DNA of 10,403 nt, from assembly GCA_039923755.1 (NCBI GenBank), contig JBDTCD010000121.1, forward strand, positions 1 through 10,403. The letters are read 5' to 3'. This DNA is from Terrimesophilobacter sp039923755. GTDB taxonomy: Bacteria > Actinomycetota > Actinomycetes > Actinomycetales > Microbacteriaceae. Shown piece after piece: positions 1-6,093 of the stretch (the first letter of the stretch is position 1; each line of letters opens with the position of its first letter). The position numbers and the translations under genes were made by a program. The notes beneath the pieces were generated by a model. That model was not told where the DNA came from. It did no database searches and worked only from the letters and a program-made list of their open reading frames with translations.

Positions 1-792
1 TGGGTGAAAGTCTGGCCCGTGGCGATCGTGGCAGCAATGATCGTCGCCGCGCGCGACCGATGGCGGGTTCTCACCACTGCGGTTATCGTCAGCCTGATCA
101 TCACCGTGGCGGCGCTCCTCTTCGGCAGTGGTGCCAATGTGCTGAGCTTCGTGACACAGCAGACGGGCCGAGGGCTCCAGGTGGAATCCCCGGTCAGCAC
201 CATCTGGCTTTGGCAGGCGTTCGGTGGGGTGCCGGGCACGATGGTGTACTACGACCAGCAACTGCTCACCTGGCAAGTCACCGGAAACGGGACGGGCATG
301 GCGAGCGTCCTCATGACGCCCATCATGGGTCTCGTGGTTGTGGCTGTTGCGCTCGTCGCGGTCATCGCCCTGCGGCGTGGCGCCCAGGCGCACATTATGA
401 TGGCGCCGTTGTCTCTTGCGCTCGTATCCGCTCTCATCGCGTTCAACAAGGTCGGTTCGCCCCAGTTCATTGCATGGTTCGCCGTTCCGATCGTCCTCGG
501 CCTCACCACCTCACGGCCCGGGCATCCAGGGTGGTTCACCGTGCCGGCGGTGATCGGAGCCATGACGGCAGCTCTCACCCAGGTGATCTACCCCTACCTT
601 TACGGTTGGCTGATCGGGTTGCATCCGCTCATGCTGGCGGTACTCACGGCGCGCAACCTTCTCGTCTTCACGCTACTCGGCTGGGCCATCAACACGATCT
701 GGGAGATGGGCAGGGAAGCGCTCTCCGTGGAGGAAGCCGTGATGGCGAAGGCAACTCCGGCCGAGGTGTGGCCGCTGGTCTCCGAACGTTAA
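1..792 (+). CDS. GT87/DUF2029-like polyprenyl-phosphate-dependent glycosyltransferase membrane protein (3' part)
   Basis: The reading frame is open from the first base, so this is the C-terminal part of a longer gene; the GTG at position 4 is probably an internal Val codon. The visible ~263 residues are strongly hydrophobic, with helices at about 2-16, 23-41, 99-124, 131-149, 152-168, 177-205 and 208-235 (numbered from position 4). A 'KVWP' start and an 'NKVGSPQFIAWF' segment at about 148-159 resemble the conserved K-x-WP and SPQ-hydrophobic motifs of actinobacterial GT87/DUF2029 proteins. Those enzymes are integral-membrane mannosyl- or arabinosyltransferases that use a lipid-linked sugar donor on the outer membrane face. 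The catalytic N-terminal loops lie outside the window, so donor and acceptor cannot be judged. The gene converges on the regulator gene ending at 823, with only 30 bp between and no clear terminator hairpin. Other polytopic membrane families remain possible. Confidence 0.7.
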   Translation, partial: WVKVWPVAIVAAMIVAARDRWRVLTTAVIVSLIITVAALLFGSGANVLSFVTQQTGRGLQVESPVSTIWLWQAFGGVPGTMVYYDQQLLTWQVTGNGTGMASVLMTPIMGLVVVAVALVAVIALRRGAQAHIMMAPLSLALVSALIAFNKVGSPQFIAWFAVPIVLGLTTSRPGHPGWFTVPAVIGAMTAALTQVIYPYLYGWLIGLHPLMLAVLTARNLLVFTLLGWAINTIWEMGREALSVEEAVMAKATPAEVWPLVSER

Positions 793-822
793 ACACCCGT
801 GTGCTCAGGGAAGAAAACGGGG

Positions 823-1494
823 TTACATCGATCCCATTTCACTGGACTGCAGCAAGATGCCATCCTGAATCGCCCGCTTGCGGAGCGCCACCTTGGTACC
901 AACGTCGATTCCCGCGACGCGGTACTTCTCGCGGATTCGCTTGAGATAGGACTTCGCCGTCTCTTCCGAGATTCCGAGTTGGAACGCCACAGCCTTGACC
1001 GGCTCGCCACCGCCGTAGAGAGCCATGACGCGTCTTTCCTGTGCGCTCAATTTCGGTGCACCGCCGACATCACTCGCATTGAGGGCGAGGTCGAGCTCAG
1101 CGGAGATGAAGGATTCACCCTTGTAAGCGGCGCGGATGGCCTCGACAATCATGACGGCGTCCTCGCTCTTCACGAGGTACCCGAGGGCACCGGCGGCGAG
1201 TGCCTCGCGGACCACGTTCGGCTCGGAATAGGTACTCATCAGCACAGTCTTGACACCGGTCGTCTTGAGCGTGGAGATCTTCAGGGAGATCGGGAGGTTG
1301 TCCTTGAGGTCAAGATCAAGCAGTACGACATCGACAGGGAACTCGGGATGTGTGAGCAGCTCGGGCCATGTTGTCACGGCGGCAACCATCGAAATGTCCG
1401 ATGCAGCACCCCTGATCCACTCGGTGAGCGCACCAAGAAGCATCTTGTGGTCATCGACCAGTGCAAGCCTGATGGGTGGTTGGTCTGTCGTCAC
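823..1494 (-). CDS. NarL/LuxR-type response regulator (second regulator of the signalling block)
   Basis: This 223-residue protein has a receiver domain (about 8-125) with the acidic pair D14-D15, phosphoacceptor D60 (LLDLDL), S87 and the conserved K109. A LuxR-type helix-turn-helix follows at about 149-210, with recognition segment EETAKSYLKRIREKY. It is therefore expected to bind DNA after phosphorylation. The GTG at 1494 was chosen because AGGGG lies 8 nt upstream and the receiver fold begins at once; the longer in-frame ATG at 1635 would add 47 basic residues encoded inside the upstream gene. The gene lies 11 bp after the kinase-like membrane protein gene and should be co-transcribed with it and with the kinase. 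It is a clear paralogue of the regulator at 4076-4753: both carry W-x-x-L-x-x-HPEFP before the phosphoacceptor strand and an extended DNA-binding tail. Its target genes cannot be read from the sequence. Confidence 0.9.
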   Translation of the reverse strand: MTTDQPPIRLALVDDHKMLLGALTEWIRGAASDISMVAAVTTWPELLTHPEFPVDVVLLDLDLKDNLPISLKISTLKTTGVKTVLMSTYSEPNVVREALAAGALGYLVKSEDAVMIVEAIRAAYKGESFISAELDLALNASDVGGAPKLSAQERRVMALYGGGEPVKAVAFQLGISEETAKSYLKRIREKYRVAGIDVGTKVALRKRAIQDGILLQSSEMGSM

Positions 1495-1502
1495 GGCTGT
1501 CG

Positions 1503-1507
1503 CCCCT
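1503..1507 (-). promoter_or_regulatory. Ribosome binding site of the 823-1494 response regulator
   Basis: AGGGG on the minus strand lies 8 nt before the GTG at 1494. It overlaps the TAG stop codon (1508-1506) of the upstream membrane protein gene, which suggests coupled translation and favours the short start of the regulator. Confidence 0.6.
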
Positions 1508-2786
1508 ATCTGTGTACTACTTGTTCTGCATGGTATTGGTCTGCCGGGTTTGTGACTACGCAGTTGATTTCGACTCGCAGGCTTGAGTTTTCTGTTGCGT
1601 TTGCGTACGTGCCTACCCTCGCGAGTGAACCCCACGTCGCCGGGTCCACCCTATTCCGAGAGATCCCCGTTGTGGTGATAACAATCGGAACTGACACGGT
1701 GGTCTGTTGACCGAGGGAGTCCGCAGCGCCCACCGGGCCAAGCGTGAGGTGAACAGTGGGTCGATCCTTGGACTTGTCACTCACCAGTAGCCACACTCCG
1801 GAGAGCAGGCCATCGCGCTGCTGAGGATCGAGCAGACCTGCGAGGCTTCCGCCATCGGAGAGCGTTACCGATTTACCAAGTTGTTCGGATTCCGTAATGG
1901 CGTGATACAGCCAGGTTTCCCTGCGCCCTTCGATGAGGTGTAATCGAAGTTCGGTGGCCAGCGACGCGGCAATGGACGCAGTCTTCGGATCAAGCGGCAG
2001 CTTCGTCCTGCCGCTTGCCACCGAATCGAAGAGTTCCTCTGCAGCGAGGTCCAAACGCGCCAGTTCTTCCGACGCCATCATTCCCACGGCGAACCTGGGC
2101 GCCGAAACGGTGCTCTGCACCAGGACGCGATCAAGTTCCAATTGCACGATCTTTCGGAAGTGTACGACAAGCCAGGTGGCAAAGATTGGAGGCAATATCA
2201 CGGCCGTCAGTGTGACGAGTTGGGCGGGAAGAGCCTGAGCGGTGAGTGGTGTCGTGACGAGAATCGCCACCACGAACGCGACACCGATCAGGCCAACCGA
2301 AACGAGGATTTCACTGGCACGCCGAAGGGTGACCGCAATGAGCAGTCCGAAGCTCGCCGCGACGGATGCCGTGGCGTTCGCACCAATATTGTGCAACGGC
2401 CAGATCGCCATGAAGTCAAGGGCGATGACGCTGGCGAGCCCTGCGATGAAGACGGCGAAAAGCCAGTTGGGCATGCGTTCGCCGGCAATCGCAATGGTGA
2501 CGCCAACGACCGCGAGGAGGAGGACATAGATCAGCCAGGCGAACGCGATAGGCATGATATTTGGATAGTGAGAGAATCGCGCGAAGAACAGGGCGAGACC
2601 CGACACGGCCGCAAGCCCGGCCACAATTCCCGCACCGATTCCCAGGTAGCCCGTGCCCAGGCTCGCGCCGCCGGCGCTTGCCTGTCTGAGGGCGCGCGCC
2701 GCGGGGGAGGATGAGGGCTTCGGACGCCCCCGCTTCCCAATAACGACGCCGAGTGTGTTCTCCTCTGGTCTGCCGTATCCACTCAC
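1506..2786 (-). CDS. Six-helix membrane protein with a degenerate, kinase-like cytoplasmic region (putative pseudokinase sensor)
   Basis: This 426-residue protein has a basic N-terminal tail of about 46 residues that includes KRGRPKPSS. Six predicted membrane helices follow (about 48-69, 77-101, 105-128, 137-154, 159-179, 187-209), then a cytoplasmic region of about 215 residues. The layout parallels the neighbouring kinase, with six helices, a helical linker and then an alpha/beta-like region. However, I see no HisKA_3 'LLHD' motif, no N-box Asn and no DxGxG ATP-lid motif. The stretches at about 320-350 and 364-412 sit where N-box and G-box regions would be, but lack the key residues. I infer a catalytically dead partner that could sense a signal or modulate the kinase; a novel membrane protein unrelated to kinases is the alternative. 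The GTG start is supported by GGAGG 7 nt upstream and overlaps the kinase stop (GTGA). No family name is assigned with confidence. Confidence 0.75.
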   Translation of the reverse strand: MSGYGRPEENTLGVVIGKRGRPKPSSSPAARALRQASAGGASLGTGYLGIGAGIVAGLAAVSGLALFFARFSHYPNIMPIAFAWLIYVLLLAVVGVTIAIAGERMPNWLFAVFIAGLASVIALDFMAIWPLHNIGANATASVAASFGLLIAVTLRRASEILVSVGLIGVAFVVAILVTTPLTAQALPAQLVTLTAVILPPIFATWLVVHFRKIVQLELDRVLVQSTVSAPRFAVGMMASEELARLDLAAEELFDSVASGRTKLPLDPKTASIAASLATELRLHLIEGRRETWLYHAITESEQLGKSVTLSDGGSLAGLLDPQQRDGLLSGVWLLVSDKSKDRPTVHLTLGPVGAADSLGQQTTVSVPIVITTTGISRNRVDPATWGSLARVGTYANATENSSLRVEINCVVTNPADQYHAEQVVHR

Positions 2787-3961
2787 TTGGGTACCTCCAG
2801 AACGACGGTGGTTCCCGAGCCAGGGGAGGAAAACAGGCGAGCGGTCCCGCCAACCTCACCCAGTCTGGCGATGACAGAGTCTTTCAACCCGAGGCGCGCG
2901 GAATCGATGTCTTTGACGTCGAAACCGATACCGCTGTCGGTGACCATTGCGCGCACTGTGGTTTCGTCATCCGTGATAGTGACGTGCGCCACGGTCACTC
3001 CGGCATGGCGGCGTACATTTTCGAGGCACTCGGCAAGGGCAAGGAGAAACGCATCGAGAACGTCGCTCGGCAGGAGCACCTGACCTGTGCCGTGCCAACT
3101 CACCTCGAGGCCGATGCGTCCGAACCGTTGCTTTACGGATTCCAGAGTTGTGCCGAGGATGGCATCATCGGAGGTGGGAACCGGAATCGATCCGGTTTGC
3201 GTAAGGACGGCATCCTGCGGCGAGGGGTTCACGCCTAGCCGCAATTGCCGCAGGAGGCGTGCGTCATCACCGGCTTGTGCGCGCAGCGCTCCCGCCGTCA
3301 CTCCGACACCGGAGTGTGCGAGGAGTGTCAGCGTCGCGAGAACGGTGTCGTGAAGGAGTCGCGCGGACTGGCGCCTTTGGGCCTCAATCTCGCTCGCCTG
3401 ACGCTCAGCCCTGTGTGCTCGTCCGATGCTGTGGATACGTCGGGCGGCATGGGGAACGCTCGACGAGATCCAGACGCCGGCGAAGGTACAGATGGCCCAG
3501 CCGAGGACAACTGCACCCACGGGGAACGTCACCAGATTCCAGGTTCCGCTCACCAGGACCACGAGCCCGACCGAGCAGATGAAGGCAACTCCCAGCACGA
3601 TCATCCGCGGAATCGACCTCGTCAGAATGAGCGCGAAAGAGGCCATCGCACCGCCGGCAAAGGGGATGAGGGCGATGGCCAGTCCGTCGCGATCTGCAGT
3701 CTCAAAGGGCAATTGGACAATGGTGAGGATCGCGAGTCCGGCAGCGAGCCCAAGAAATGTCCACAACAGGGAATGGTCGTTGCCGAGTCGTAACAGGCTG
3801 AACACGAAAAGCAGTCCGAGAAGGATCGCAGCGAGGAGGCTCGTCTCATCCACGAGCCCGGGAATAGCTAATCCGAGGAACGTGATGACGGCCATGGTGA
3901 GCCCGATGAGCCGCGTCGCTCGGTGAAGAAGTCGATCACGTTCTTTGGAGATGAGTTCCAC
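2783..3961 (-). CDS. Membrane-bound sensor histidine kinase, HisKA_3 (NarL-partner) type
   Basis: From the GTG at 3961 this is a 392-residue kinase. Six hydrophobic helices (about 16-35, 42-58, 64-83, 92-113, 118-138, 145-165) have only short loops and no large extracellular domain, so the signal is probably membrane-borne or intramembrane. A charged coiled-coil-like linker (about 170-200) leads to the phospho-accepting H204 in LLHDTVLATL. The ATPase domain is complete: N-box ECLENVRRHA (N315), G1 box DSGIGFD (D342) and G2 RLGLKDS (G358). HisKA_3 kinases phosphorylate NarL/LuxR-type regulators, which fits the two regulators flanking this locus. An in-frame ATG at 4036 would add 25 Cys-rich residues that do not look native, so the GTG beginning VELISKERD was preferred; its Shine-Dalgarno is weak and a leaderless transcript is possible. 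The stop overlaps the next start by GTGA. Confidence 0.88.
   Translation of the reverse strand: MELISKERDRLLHRATRLIGLTMAVITFLGLAIPGLVDETSLLAAILLGLLFVFSLLRLGNDHSLLWTFLGLAAGLAILTIVQLPFETADRDGLAIALIPFAGGAMASFALILTRSIPRMIVLGVAFICSVGLVVLVSGTWNLVTFPVGAVVLGWAICTFAGVWISSSVPHAARRIHSIGRAHRAERQASEIEAQRRQSARLLHDTVLATLTLLAHSGVGVTAGALRAQAGDDARLLRQLRLGVNPSPQDAVLTQTGSIPVPTSDDAILGTTLESVKQRFGRIGLEVSWHGTGQVLLPSDVLDAFLLALAECLENVRRHAGVTVAHVTITDDETTVRAMVTDSGIGFDVKDIDSARLGLKDSVIARLGEVGGTARLFSSPGSGTTVVLEVPK
2794..2798 (-). promoter_or_regulatory. Strong Shine-Dalgarno of the kinase-like membrane protein, inside the kinase gene
   Basis: GGAGG on the minus strand lies 7 nt before the GTG at 2786, within the last kinase codons. 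It fixes the start of the membrane protein gene and indicates coupled, probably near-stoichiometric, synthesis of the two proteins. Confidence 0.65.
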
Positions 3962-3982
3962 GGTAGCTATAGTTCCATGCGT

Positions 3983-4002
3983 GTACCCACAAATGGGGGT
4001 AC
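3983..4002. promoter_or_regulatory. Imperfect palindrome GTACCC-N8-GGGTAC, operator-like site upstream of the kinase gene
   Basis: Two 6-bp inverted arms (3983-3988 and 3997-4002) are separated by 8 bp, about 21-41 bp upstream of the kinase GTG at 3961. On the minus strand the halves read TACCCCC and GTGGGTA (a 7-4-7 layout), which resembles the TACYNMT-type half-sites of NarL-family regulators in enterobacteria. The flanking genes encode NarL/LuxR-type regulators, so autoregulation is a natural inference. An AACTAT/TATAGC stretch (about 3966-3974) just before the GTG could be a -10 element of a leaderless promoter, with the palindrome near its -35 region. No good -35 hexamer is visible. The hairpin could instead act in RNA. 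Confidence 0.4.
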
Positions 4003-4075
4003 GACACCGAGATGTGACACACCGGTTCTCGTGCAATTCCCAGTCGACTTGCTGGTGGCGGTCAGGTCCAGCAGC

Positions 4076-4753
4076 TCAATCGACGTCAAGCCAGCCTTCG
4101 CGCACACCGTAATCACGCAAACTGGCTCGGCTTCCCAGGTCGACACCGACCTCCCGGTATTTGCGGCGGGCGCGCTTCACATAGGACTTGACCGTCTCGT
4201 CGGTCGTCGACATCTGGTCGGCGACTTCTTTGATGGACAAGCCGCTCGAGTACAACGCCAAAGCACGTTGTTCCTGTCTGCCCAGTCGAGGCATCGGAAT
4301 GACCTCACCGATCCTGGCCACGGCTTCCGCAAGTGGTCCGGAAAGGTAGCGCTCACCGCGAGCGGCGGCCCGGATTGCTTCGACGAGTTCCTCGACACCC
4401 TGGGTCTTCGGAACATAGCTGAGGGCACCGGCCGATATCACGCGCGCAACCGTGGCGGGGTCCGCATGCCGACTGATGACGACCACCTCACTGCCCGCAG
4501 CCCGCAGCGCCTGCACCTTGGTTCCAATCGACATCGAGTCATTGAGATTGAGGTCGAGCACCGTGACCTGCGCGGGAAACTCGGGGTGGGCGACGAGGTC
4601 GGCCCAGGAGTTCGCCATAAGAACGACGTCAAGCCCAAACACATCATCGGACAGCCGCGCTACGAGCCCGTCGGTGACGAGGCGAAAATCATCGACGATG
4701 GCTACCCGGATCTCAGGATCTTGATGTCGCCGCCCTAGGCTACTTCTTGCCAT
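4076..4753 (-). CDS. NarL/LuxR-type response regulator (first regulator of the signalling block)
   Basis: This 225-residue regulator has a receiver domain (about 14-132) with D21-D22, phosphoacceptor D67 (TVLDLNL), S94 and K116. A LuxR-type DNA-binding domain follows (about 156-222), with recognition segment DETVKSYVKRARRKY and a C-terminal extension (GVDLGSRASLRDYGVREGW) longer than in typical NarL proteins. The ATG at 4753 was chosen because AAGGA and GGAGGG lie 4 and 11 nt upstream; an in-frame ATG at 4783 would add ten residues and has no usable Shine-Dalgarno. The gene lies 114 bp before the kinase GTG and 77 bp after metX, on the same strand as both. The gap behind metX contains only a weak -10-like TAGGAT (4782-4787, minus strand). 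It is a paralogue of the regulator at 823-1494, so both probably answer to the single intact kinase here. Confidence 0.88.
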   Translation of the reverse strand: MARSSLGRRHQDPEIRVAIVDDFRLVTDGLVARLSDDVFGLDVVLMANSWADLVAHPEFPAQVTVLDLNLNDSMSIGTKVQALRAAGSEVVVISRHADPATVARVISAGALSYVPKTQGVEELVEAIRAAARGERYLSGPLAEAVARIGEVIPMPRLGRQEQRALALYSSGLSIKEVADQMSTTDETVKSYVKRARRKYREVGVDLGSRASLRDYGVREGWLDVD

Positions 4754-4830
4754 GCAATCCTTGACCCTCCGCTTCCCCGCCATCCTATCGAATTGGAGTG
4801 AGTCCTCTTCCGGCCATCCAGACTCAGGGT

Positions 4831-6036
4831 CTAGGAATACAGCAGCCGTTTAAGCTGCGGTCCCACCAGGGCGTGTTCGATGAGAAATCCGTCATGACCA
4901 AAATCGGATTCGATGACCACCGCATCGTGTTGATCGATGCCGTTCGAAAGGAGGCTGGCGATCTCGTGTTGTGCCGACACCGGGAAGAGCCGGTCGGTGT
5001 CGATCCCGAGGACGAGGCTTCGCGCGGTAACCGCGGAAAGCGCTTTTGCCACGCCTCCCCGACCGCGTCCGACATCGTGCGAACTCATGGCGTTTGCAAG
5101 AGTGAGGTAACTGTTGGCATCGAATCGCCTCGTGAATTTGTTTCCATGGAAATCGAGGTAGCTCTCCACCGCGAAACGACCGTCAGCACCCAGAGGATCG
5201 ATCTCGCTTTGCCAACTCCGATGGAACCGATGATTGAGTTCGTGGGGAGAACGGTAGCTGAGGAGAGCCAGCCGACGAGCGAGCGCCAACCCGCGATGCG
5301 GACCGTCACCGTCCTTGGAGTCGTAATAGTCGCCGCCCCGAAAGCCACCGTCCATGCGGATGGATTCCACCTGGACCGAGTTGAGCGCGATCTCGTCGGC
5401 ATCGCTCAAGGGCGGAGCTGCAAGAACGGCAACCCGCTCGACGCGGTCGGGGTATGTTGCTGCCCACTCGAGGGCGTGCATCCCGCCCATGGACCCTCCG
5501 ATGACCGCGGCGAATCGCGCGAGACCCAGCTCGTCGGCGAGCGCGGCCTGCGTCGCGATCTGGTCGCGAATGGTCAGGTACGGAAACCGTGAACCCCACT
5601 CCTGACCGTCCGGGGCGGAGCTTGCTGGGCCCGTCGTCCCCTGGCATCCGCCCAGCGTGTTCGGCGCGATCACGAACCAATGGTTGGTGTCAATCGAACG
5701 GCCGGGACCGACTATCTCGGACCACCATCCGCTCGTCGGGTGCCCGGGGCCGGCCGGTCCTGCGACATGGCTGTCTCCGGTCAGTGCGTGCAGGATGAGA
5801 ACGGCATTGCTTGCCGCATCGTTCAGCTTGCCCCATGTCTCGTATGCCACGCGCACAGCGGGAAGGGTCCCGCCGAACTCGAGAGACTGGGAACCCAGTG
5901 ACGCGAAGTGGCGACTGCCCGCCGGATCTCCGTCTCGCCATGCCCCGGTTGCCGGAGGCTTTCCGAGCAGGGTTTTGATGTTCGCCTCGGTGATGAACCC
6001 CGAGGGAACGGAGTCGGCGGCAGTCTGCCAATCCAT
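4831..6036 (-). CDS. metX: Homoserine O-acetyltransferase
   Basis: MetX transfers acetyl from acetyl-CoA to L-homoserine in the cytoplasm, giving O-acetylhomoserine for methionine synthesis. The 401-residue alpha/beta-hydrolase fold protein has full family length. The nucleophile elbow GGSMGGM places catalytic Ser at residue 182; D348 (GIDTDRLFP) and H381 (FGHDGF) complete the triad. Other family landmarks are AYETWGKLN (64-72), HALTGDSHV (83-91), NTLGGCQGTTGP (126-137) and SYLDFHG near 292-298. The last of these, with the overall pattern, supports the MetX family over MetA-type succinyltransferases, although acetyl versus succinyl specificity cannot be proven from sequence. The gene is second in an operon after metY, which makes the enzyme using its product. 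Its ATG has only a weak GAGAG 4 nt upstream, and a large hairpin ends 13 nt before the start, so metX expression may be set separately from metY. Confidence 0.96.
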   Translation of the reverse strand: MDWQTAADSVPSGFITEANIKTLLGKPPATGAWRDGDPAGSRHFASLGSQSLEFGGTLPAVRVAYETWGKLNDAASNAVLILHALTGDSHVAGPAGPGHPTSGWWSEIVGPGRSIDTNHWFVIAPNTLGGCQGTTGPASSAPDGQEWGSRFPYLTIRDQIATQAALADELGLARFAAVIGGSMGGMHALEWAATYPDRVERVAVLAAPPLSDADEIALNSVQVESIRMDGGFRGGDYYDSKDGDGPHRGLALARRLALLSYRSPHELNHRFHRSWQSEIDPLGADGRFAVESYLDFHGNKFTRRFDANSYLTLANAMSSHDVGRGRGGVAKALSAVTARSLVLGIDTDRLFPVSAQHEIASLLSNGIDQHDAVVIESDFGHDGFLIEHALVGPQLKRLLYS

Positions 6037-6049
6037 ATCGCTCTCAATT

Positions 6050-6093
6050 CTCGCCGCGTAGTACTGCGGCGAACCACGGTACTACGCGGCGAG
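6050..6093 (-). terminator. Hairpin with perfect 15-bp stem and UUCG tetraloop between metY and metX (attenuator or processing element)
   Basis: CTCGCCGCGTAGTAC (6050-6064) and GTACTACGCGGCGAG (6079-6093) are exact reverse complements. In the minus-strand transcript the 15-bp stem is followed by a C-A mismatch, a further 4-bp stem (GUGG/CCGC, one wobble) and a UUCG tetraloop, 44 nt in all. The 5' arm contains the last metY codons and its TAG stop; the 3' arm ends 13 nt before the metX ATG. No U-tract follows (AATTGAGAG), so classical intrinsic termination is not assured. A partial terminator, an RNase processing or stabilising hairpin, or a modulator of metX translation all fit. Confidence 0.65.

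Noticed and set aside
793..822. A terminator between the convergent glycosyltransferase-like and regulator genes
   Set aside because: The 30-bp gap offers only a 4-bp ACAC/GTGT pairing and no U-tract on either strand.
60..944. A 294-codon plus-strand frame overlapping the glycosyltransferase-like gene
   Set aside because: Its composition is rich in His, Arg, Gly and Ala with no hydrophobic or domain pattern, while the overlapping frame encodes coherent membrane helices.
1495..1635. A 47-codon N-terminal extension of the second response regulator
   Set aside because: The extension is Arg/Lys-rich, lies inside the upstream gene, and a GTG with a good Shine-Dalgarno stands directly before the receiver fold.
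799..1710. A 303-codon open frame on the plus strand opposite the regulator at 823-1494
   Set aside because: It is antisense to a gene with clear receiver and DNA-binding motifs, its translation has no recognisable motif, and such shadow frames are common at this GC content.
4794..4830. A terminator after metX
   Set aside because: Only a 5-bp GAGTC/GACTC pairing with a long loop and no U-tract is found, too weak to call.
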